Source: Bryum argenteum (Eukaryota > Streptophyta > Bryopsida > Bryales > Bryaceae). From it: DNA of 64,000 nucleotides. Where the stretch lies: contig CM073328.1 in the NCBI GenBank assembly GCA_037043015.1, positions 12,373,495-12,437,494 on the forward strand. Direction: 5' to 3'. The position numbers and the translations under genes are program-made. Of the stretch, positions 55,901-64,000 are shown in pieces. Every line of letters starts with the position of its first letter. Positions within the stretch are counted from its first letter, which is position 1. The notes beneath the pieces are model-generated. The model had not been told where the DNA came from and made no database searches. It was given only the letters and a program-made list of their open reading frames with translations.

Positions 55901-58776
55901 TGATGGTTCTTCACGTCATCCCTGTGGATCCGAAATCAAGAAACAAAATGTAATGGATTTCAGCACAAGAATGAATTCGCACACTTGCAGCAAGGTTTTC
56001 AAATATTTGAAACTCAAGGTAACTACTACTTTTATCCTTCAATCCGTAATCCAGCCAAGTGAACCTTATCTGAGTTCCAAAAATGCAATCAATCCATACA
56101 GGTTGTGTGTCATTCAGAAATCGACTCACGTTGAATTTCAGACTCACGTTGAATTTCAGAAGGTGGTTAAAACGGATTACTCTACAAATAACTCCATCCG
56201 AACAGAGTTTTAGTGCAAATCTTGGGATGGAGGAATCCGGTTGCATTCAATTACTGATTGAAAAACCCTAACGTCCACTCTGAGACTGAGACACCCTCAA
56301 GAACAGTGACTTTACCTTCCATTCTCCACATGATAATACAAATTCTTCGATCACAAGAAGTACGTCAACAGTTTCTTACGAAACTGTAGTTGCTGCACAC
56401 AGAACTTGCCTATTTTATGCTAATTTGTCATCAGGCCTTGACGCTTTTAAAAACGAAAGCATGAATTTCATTTTAAATGCAAGAAAGATACTCAGCGAAA
56501 GGGAAATGTTTGCGTGGAGATCGCCCACACCTGAAATCATGCCGCAACTTGGAGGTAGTCGTGCATGCGCTCACTAACTGCAGCTCCCCTCACTGGCTCC
56601 ATTTTTGAATGACACAACAACAATCTCCTGAAGCTCCCCAAACTCATTCTCTCCCATGAAAGCCTGCATTTAGTGGACGTCAAGCTAGCTCGTCGTCCAT
56701 GAACTCATAGAGCCTTACTACGTAGGGGGTCGTACATAACTGCCATGAAGAAGATGATTGTGGGTGCGTCCTTGCTACCCCTTCTACATTCTCCTTCATC
56801 ATCAGCCCTCGGTCCCCAGTGCATTCACTCATTCATTTCAAAAGGTTTTATGACTATGGGTGTGGTCATATTACCTGGAGCGAGTACTCGTGAATGGTTG
56901 AAAATATGACTTTTAGTAAATAATTCATCTTACAGTCATGTTATGATAGTTTATGGTCATGTATCACATGGTATGATTGTTTGTAATGACATGTGATTAC
57001 GAATCATCAAATTAAACATGACTATAAGATAACTATATATAATCATATTATCAATCAATTATTCTTACTAATCAAAACATGGTTATAAGATGATTGATTA
57101 TTATTTTCAGTTATTTACTCTTAACTAGTCAATACATGGTTGTAAGATGGTTATTAATGATTATTAGTCATTTACTATTAGTCGTTGCGGACAATATGAC
57201 TACACCTAACTCTAAAAACCTCAAAGTTGTTGTAATGTTCTGTAGAGGTTACAATTGTAGTACCTGCTTTTTGTATTCTAAGTGTGATGGTCATTCATAG
57301 CTTGAAATATTTTTATTATCAATTTTGTCAAATAGGCAATATCAGCTGCTGATGAGATTCAGGGTAGTTAGAATTTTAAATGTGACTCAAAAATTGCTTA
57401 TTTGAGCTATTTTGGAAGAAAGTAGGTGACTCTATAGTGTTTCATGTGTGATATTGCAAGTGATATAAGGTTTTGATATGACAAGATTATTTCTGGAATG
57501 CTGCCATTATATTAAAGTAACTTGTAGTGGAAATAAATTTAGGTATCGGAAATAAATTAAGATTATGGAAATCGGCAAGCAAAGTCTTCCTAAAAAAAGG
57601 AAAAATAATGTACACACTTTGTAAGTTGTAAAATAGATAGATTTTGGTTATTTTCCAAAATGCGCAGAGCATGTGGATTTGATCGAATAGCCCTTGGCAA
57701 TATAAATTCTCCTAATTAATCTATTACGGTATCCAAAGTGAAAACTTTTGAGCTCCTCTTGAAATTTCATGAAAGAGTATATGTGTTAATAAATTCTTAG
57801 ATTTATTTATTCTTGTAAAGATTGCAATGACTAGATTGGGGGTGAGGGGTGCACAAAAATTGCAATGGCCAATAGGTCAATGAAGACATGCCATTGGGAA
57901 GATGCTTTGTGTCTTGCCGTACGCAAGCGGCGCCACAAAATTGAAAAATATTTTCTACCATATGTGATAGTGGATGAAATGAATATATAATTTTATTTTA
58001 TAAGTATAAAAATATTGAATGTATCAAATTTATAGAAATTGCAGTCCACTTTTTTTCTATCCATTAAACTTGAATAACCATGAGTCATGCACTAGCTGTG
58101 AACGCATGCCGTACCCCCATAGCAAGTTCGTTCATAAATGATTCTATTTTTGAAAAACGAAGAAAATTACGTCTACTTCTTTTCTATCCTTTAAACTTGG
58201 GTACTTATGTGTCATGCACAAGCTATGAATATACACCACACCCCAAAGCAGGTTCGTTCATAAATAATTCTATTTTTAAAAACAAAAAAAAACTAGAAAT
58301 TACAAGCCAAGAGGGACAAAAAGTTGGGAAATTATATTATTTCCAAACACCGCTTTATTGTGACGAAAGGGTATCCAAAAGTTGGGAAAATATTTCCAAA
58401 AAACAAGAGAACAAATTTTAAAAATCTATTTCTTGGCAAACAAACCTTATTTTTGCAAAAAAAATAAAATAAATTGTTCTTTGAAGACCAAGAAATAAAT
58501 ATTTGTTCTTTGAAGACCAAACCTGCTATGGTGGTACAGTACACACGTACAAACATACATGTGTCAAAATTTGTCTTCGAGCATCGCACAGAATTCTAAC
58601 AAGATTGGGATATATATATAAATAATGGGAAGAACCACCGTTAACTAATTTTTTAACTATTTAAGAGCACGCCTTTGGTACCTTCCTAAATAATAACTTA
58701 TTGCTTGACCAATTGAATTGAATTGCACCAGTGGGAATCACTAAGCTAAAGTGCATAAGTCATTGATCATTGTGGA
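55901..58776. other. Intergenic between methyltransferase and galacturonokinase
   Basis: AT-rich. It contains imperfect ~58-bp direct repeats at about 57,010-57,185 (AATCAAAACATGGTTATAAG and AGTCAATACATGGTTGTAAG) and a ~120-bp diverged tandem duplication at about 58,045-58,290 (TTTTCTATCC.TTAAACTT..., ...GTTCGTTCATAAAT.ATTC). A short direct repeat TTGTTCTTTGAAGACCA occurs twice near 58,470-58,525. No gene is recognised. Confidence 0.5.
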
Positions 58777-61700
58777 TCATAAAACATGGGCGTGGTCACT
58801 CGAATCACAGACGAAGGTGGCGATGACAAGTTGCTTAGCAAGAGCCGGTTGAGAATTCATGTACTTGACCCGCACATACTCTTCTGCTTCCCCTGCACGA
58901 TCTGTTGCAAAGTTAAACTTTAATCAAGCCATGAACTCCTTGAAACGGTCCACCAAGTTAACATCGACAGTATAAAATGCAGACATGGTGCTCCTAGTGG
59001 TGGTTGGTTAAGATGGTATAAATGTCAATATCTAAAACTTGTTATACGGAATGGTCGTACTTGGAACTGAAATTATCTTTCATATGCATTTTATAAGTAG
59101 AAGTTGGAGATTAACCTGCTGCAACAAGCGCCACACAGCACCCTCGAAAGCCAGCTCCACTGAACCGTGCACCATACACTCCTGGCGCCTGTGAAAGAAT
59201 CTCACGTAGCTGCACTAATGGTTCGCAACCTGCACAAGGCAATGTGTCTCTTTACACGGCATCTTTACCTTTGAATGTAAGTCAATGAATAAATGAATAA
59301 AAGCCCTCGATCTAAGACGAAATACCAGAAGACTACACAACTGCAAGGAAGTTTCACTTACCACATTCATAATTGTAAATAGAGCTTAAGCCTGACTGTG
59401 ACATCAACCGACCAAATTCAGCTAGGTCTCCAAAGGACCAGGCTTCGATCCCTGCTCAAGACAAGCAGATTATTTTTAAATGACACAATGTTGTCTGTAG
59501 GAAAGTACTTCTTACGACGCAATCTATCCTGGATACATGAAAAAGCAGATATCGTGGTGCAACGAGGAATCCCACCTGCAAGCACCCGTCCATTCTCAGA
59601 AAAGAAGTGCTCAGCTCGTTTCGCAAGGTCTCCTTTCAACAAGCCCTATGGTACACAAGCGTATACCGTTTAGTACACTACTCGAATGAAGCTTCACATG
59701 TGAGTCTTGAACTAGATATGATTGAAAAATTGAAAAACTTGACCTTGTGATAACCTTGGATTTGGTCCTGAGAATCTTACTTTATGAGCTTCATACTCTT
59801 CCGAAGAAACTGCAGTAGAAGACATGGCGCAAGAATATTAGAATACTAATACGAATTCAGGTGTAGCATTGAACCTAAAAAAGAAAGTCCGGTCATTCAT
59901 ATCTCCCAGTTGAATTATAATATGTGGATTTCACATATGCGATCTTATACTTCTCACTTCCATTTGCAGGAAGGTGATCTCCGAGAAAATACAATATGTC
60001 ATGACTCCTGTATCAAGGTCGAGTCTACATAGTTCAACAAGAACCTCCAAAAAGCACTCAGTCTTGTTACAGGTCCTTACCGTTGCATAAAAGAGGATCA
60101 CTGAAGGTTTTGCCAGCAGCTCTGGAATATACACAAGTCAGTCAACTTGAAAATCTAGTCATACTTGTGTCTACTTGTCTATTTCAGACGAGATCAGTCG
60201 TTGTGTATCTCGATCAGAAGCGAAGTAAATGTGAATAAAAGCGAATGATCAACATTATGAACAATGTAGTAAAATAGCTCAAAGAAATGGCAGGTAAAGG
60301 TGCGTGTTCATAAGCACTAGGCTCAACTTCTGATCAAGACTCGGCAACTGTATTAAGTCACTTAATTACCTCAGCAAAATTGTTGCGGCTTCTTGGCACT
60401 CCGAAACTCGAAAATTGTATCCTGGTTTGCTTGCAAGTGCGTGCTGTAAGCCAGAGAAAGCTAGAAGAATCTTGAAATTGCCTTCATTTTGCCCGTACCA
60501 GGGTGGTTTGACCACCTCGTGCTCACGACTCTGTAACCATCACAATGCACTTCGTCACATTAGTGGAGAAAAGGACTAAAATAACTTGTTTCTGCTAGAA
60601 ACAGAGTAATTCTATTAGAATTCAAACCGTAGAGCTAGGCAAGACTGAGCTATAAAACCATGGCAATTGCAACTGGTAGAGAAGGCACTGGGTACTGCAG
60701 GAACCTTGCAATGGATAGCTGTAAGACAGTGGCGCTTTGACAACAAAATTGCAGACTGGTCCAATATTCCATTCTTCAGGCCGAGATACCCATTCTCAAT
60801 TAATCTGTTACACAAACCTCCTCGTTAGTAAATCATCTCGATACTAAACCTCGAATAGACAAGGATGATGGGATTGTCAATCGTGACCAAAAAAAGAATT
60901 GGATTGCTGTGAACAAGAGCCGGAGTGACTCTCATGTTAAGCCTGAAACAACCAAGGAGACTAACGACCTGTCCAGCTCGATATTCTCTGATTCAGAGAT
61001 CTTCAATCCGTTGGCATGCTCTAGTGCGAGTAGGAAGGCAACTCCGACCTAAAATCCATAGCAGTTGTTACATAAAGTCATAGCACCATCTAAGCTTACG
61101 ACTGTTCATGAATTACTTATGTGATGATAGAAGACGAAAGACCAGAGGCATGAGTACTAATTATGTTAAAAAAAACAGTAGGGATCAGTACTAACTAGAA
61201 ACGTACAGCAGCTGAGGAGCTGATACCACATCCTTCAAACCCGTTAGAGCCTTCCAAATATCCTACTATTCCCTGCGAGTACACAAGTCAAATTCTTGTA
61301 AGAGAAACTTCAAAAATGCCATTGATATAGTTGAGCAGCCCAGCAGTATACACAATGAGTCAGAGGATCAACGAACGCGTGAGCGATGGAGAAATGAATG
61401 AGAGAGGAGTTGTATCGGGGTAGTAAATGTTCATTCGAACAAGGTCAAAATAGCCCGCATTGCAACAACTACACGGTGAAGCTTCTCACAAATAGTAGAA
61501 AAACACCTTCACTGCAGATAAAGAAGAATATGTCTGCAATAATGTAGGAAGTGAAAATATAATGATTCAGACCTGACTTAATTTGTAGCCTTTCTTTTGA
61601 AGAGCAAGAACGGCACCACGAGAAAAGTTGCCCCAAGCACCTTCTTCCTCATCAGAAGCCTCATCACTATACTTCCTACGAGGAACATTATCAAGACTGC

Positions 61701-62962
61701 ACCAACAGACCAGTTGTTTATACGCTACTTCGATGATTCAGCCATTCAAACTAGTCTCAAATGAAGGAATCTAACGGTCGAGCACTCAAACAAAATGATC
61801 ATAGCATTCCACACACCTGAATCGGACCTCTCCAGAAAATTGCCTCGATAATAAGCGCATCTGCAATTTCGCACACCCTCACCATATCACCAACCTTTAA
61901 TAAAGAACTTACAGATAAAGATTCAACCGACATAAGACAACAATGCACGATCGTGATTCACATACAACCAGGTGAATGAAACTTCAAGAATGAGAACATT
62001 TACCTCTTGTGAGCCAGAAGGAACGAATCCTAAAAGAACGCCTTGACTGATGGCCATAGCTGTCACCGAACCGCCCTAAAACCCCAAGCAACATCAGTTA
62101 CGATCATGCTCACTCACGTAGGAGATAAAAAATCAAATTGAACTCTCTATACCTGGTGATCAATGTGCGCACCGAGGGGACAGATGCGATAAGGCGACAC
62201 AGCCACTTTTACATCCTTGAACTGCGCGTCGGCCATGGCTGCTACTTCCTTCTTCACCTTCGTTAACTTCAAGAAACATGTGCGACAATTCAAACCTTAG
62301 CCAATGCCTCCTCCTCTCTCGATAAAATTTTAGAAATTCGACATCTAAAGGTCGCTTGACCTCCAAGCTGTAGCCAATTCATAATTCCGAGCACGATACT
62401 ACAACTTTACTAATTAAAATCTCTATCCACTTTCTTCTTCACCTCGTTAACTTCATAAAAGTGTGCGACAATAAATCATGCCAACTGCAACTTCTTATTC
62501 TTTCTTTCTCGTTGCACTTTAACGAATCCTACATCTAAAGGCCGTCAATAAGGATAAAAGATCGAATAAACTTCAAGCCGTAGCCAATTCATATTTTGGA
62601 AAGCAGAAACATTGGATCTCGCACCATACTACAACTTTTACTTATCAAAACCTCCATCCAATTTATTCTTCACCTCCGTTAACTTCACAAACACGTGCGA
62701 CAATTCACCTTCTTCTAAAACGATGCATTCCTAGGGCTTAAATCCGTCAATTAACATGGAAAGATCGAATACCGTTCAAGCTGTAGCTAATTCGCGAATC
62801 AGCACTGAATCTAGCGCCATACGAAAAAATTTAATGATCAAGCCAGAATTAAGAAAGAAGAAGGTGCAACGATGGTAGCAGCAACACAAAATCAAATGGA
62901 TTTCAGGTAGCATTGTGTGCTACCTGTGAAGGAGAAGGCCAAGGTGCTGGAGTTTCGGCCAT
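58777..62962 (-). CDS. GALAK: Galacturonokinase, 422 aa
   Basis: GHMP-family kinase that phosphorylates free D-galacturonic acid at C1 with ATP, salvaging pectin sugar toward UDP-GalA in the cytosol. Fifteen exons join in frame: 62924-62962, 62153-62266, 62004-62075, 61817-61860, 61573-61696, 61207-61272, 60969-61048, 60705-60804, 60370-60530, 60081-60121, 59781-59809, 59576-59645, 59362-59451, 59116-59229, 58777-58901. Motifs: PYRICPLGAHIDHQGG (substrate loop), GCGISSSAAVGVAFLLALEH (ATP loop), ENGYLGLKNGILDQSAILLS, and GVYGARFSGAGFRGCC near the end. Length is close to the 424 aa of the Arabidopsis enzyme. The upstream start (MAETPAPWPSPSQ) is preferred over Met 62,236 because the intervening exon LTKVKKEVAAMADAQF aligns with the known N-terminus. 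The ATP loop reads EGCGISSSAA where Arabidopsis has DSSGLSSSAA. Intact. Confidence 0.93.
62249..62860. repeat. Triplicated intron/exon-boundary segment of galacturonokinase
   Basis: The block CTTCACCTTCGTTAACTTCA...GTGCGACAATTCA at the 5-prime edge of exon 2 (about 62,249-62,299) recurs diverged at about 62,430-62,482 and 62,660-62,713, each time followed by CATCTAAAGG- or CAAGC.GTAGC.AATTC-type sequence. Units are about 180-230 bp, so most of intron 1 is made of copies of the acceptor region. Confidence 0.75.
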
Positions 62963-64000
62963 GGCAGGTTCCTCGAATGGATTATTCCTTTTATTTCCTC
63001 AAATGCGAGTGCCTATTTGTAGTGAAGAAGAAGGCCACACGAAGAGTCTGGCCTTCGAATACGCAACATACTAAGTTCCATGAGTTCCAAATCCACCGTG
63101 CAAGTCTGCGTCAATCTGCTCACGACGATGAAGAGCACTCTCATACGATGGTGCTGCTCTGTTCAGGGGTTGACGGGACTCGGAATTCGTTCGATAACTC
63201 GACGAATTCAGTTGGTCTCGTCGACTCATTCCGTCGAAGCCTTGGCGGACGAATATTTCTGAGAGTACGACGGAATGTTCCAGAAGACTCTAAAGTAAGT
63301 AAAACACAAACGAAAACATGAATTCCCACAAACGTCTCGGTCTCTTTTTGAGCTAGAAACATCCTATTTTATGTGTTGTAAATGTCTATGAAGAAAACAT
63401 ATTCCGGTCTATTTTTACGCTAGAGACGCAAAAAAACAAATGTAAAGTGTTGTAAATGTCAATGAAGTTAAGATATTCAAATCTCAAAGTACAATATTGA
63501 TATGGACTTATGTGAATCGAAGAATGCATATTCGTACTCAATAAAGATGTTGAATTTCTGTCATTCCCACTTTGAAGCGAAAAAGTTGCCACCAAATCAA
63601 TTACCAAACAACAAAGTAGAAAGTGGTTCACCTTCACCTTCAAAAACATCCTTAACCAAAAAATTCATTAAGAAAATTCTTGACTCAAATGATTGCAACG
63701 GATATTTAACTAATTATCGACAAATTCCGAACTTATGGATATTTTGACTAAAAACATAAGTATCAAAATGTATGCCAAATTAGTAAATAATAGAAAACGT
63801 TTATAAACTATGAGAAAACGAGCCAGAAAATCAAGTAAGATATATTACATAGACCATGTAAAATAATAAAACTATCTAAATTACCTAAAAGGTCAATAGA
63901 AGGAAAACCGGTAAACCCTAAACCCTAACCCCTAAACCCTAAACCCTAGACTGTAGACTGTAGATCCCATCCCCAACCCATACCGTATTAGCTGAAATGT
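62963..64000. other. Upstream region of galacturonokinase and right edge
   Basis: No gene is recognised. The 134-codon plus-strand frame at 62,917-63,321 overlaps the first galacturonokinase exon on the opposite strand and has no known domain. Telomere-type repeats lie at 63,911-63,949. Confidence 0.45.
63911..63949. repeat. Interstitial telomere-type repeat
   Basis: Five units of CCCTAAA or close variants (one CCCTAAC, one CCCCTAAA), in the plant telomere register. Followed by two copies of GACTGTA. Confidence 0.85.

Noticed and set aside
62234-62236. Met at 62,236 as the galacturonokinase start
   Set aside because: The frame continues upstream through residues that align with the known N-terminus and joins a short first exon with good splice sites.
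62160-62366. 68-codon minus-strand frame beginning MEVKRPLDVEFLKF
   Set aside because: It is an out-of-frame shadow of galacturonokinase exon 2 and the adjoining intron.
62917-63321. 134-codon plus-strand frame at the right end
   Set aside because: It overlaps the first galacturonokinase exon on the opposite strand and has no recognisable domain.

Overview
This is nuclear DNA of a land plant, most likely a seedless one (moss or lycophyte; I cannot decide which). The evidence is intron-rich genes of plant-only families with plant-type splice sites, CCCTAAA telomere-type repeats, and a Ty3/gypsy fossil with a C-terminal chromodomain of the type known from fungi, mosses and lycophytes.

Layout. 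The left 22 kb is a repeat-dominated accessory region. It holds nested foldback MITE-like elements (0.5-1.8 kb), old dispersed repeats, a beta-expansin pseudogene (5.1-5.7 kb), a tandem duplication (10.3-10.9 kb), a young near-perfect palindrome (12.4-13.7 kb) with an insertion at TTAA in one arm, a hAT transposase remnant (13.7-14.5 kb), a broken chromodomain Ty3/gypsy element (14.5-19 kb) whose LTR carries a dense array of heat-shock-type motifs, and a tRNA-derived SINE candidate (22.1-22.3 kb).

The right 41 kb is gene-rich. In order: a small plastid-type protein (minus, 22,990-23,957); cohesin subunit SMC3 (minus, 25,002-34,803, 28 exons, 1204 aa); the ARF-GEF BIG5 (minus, 36,492-47,503, 33 exons placed and one unresolved); head-to-head with it a plastid-type DUF4864-like protein (plus, 48,208-49,514); tail-to-tail with that a Golgi DUF248 putative pectin methyltransferase (minus, 49,705-55,900, 11 exons, 644 aa); and galacturonokinase (minus, 58,777-62,962, 15 exons, 422 aa). 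All exon junctions given were checked by hand for frame and splice dinucleotides.

The genes do not form an operon-like system. A cell-wall theme is visible (galacturonic acid salvage, pectin methylation, a dead expansin), but I regard it as coincidental. The most distinctive observations are an AT-AC (U12-type) intron in SMC3, the filled-site/empty-site comparison inside the palindrome, the heat-shock-motif LTR, a triplicated intron/exon boundary in galacturonokinase, and three adjacent CACTA-like foldback elements in one methyltransferase intron. I found no wholly new gene system, no tRNA or rRNA gene and no CRISPR array.
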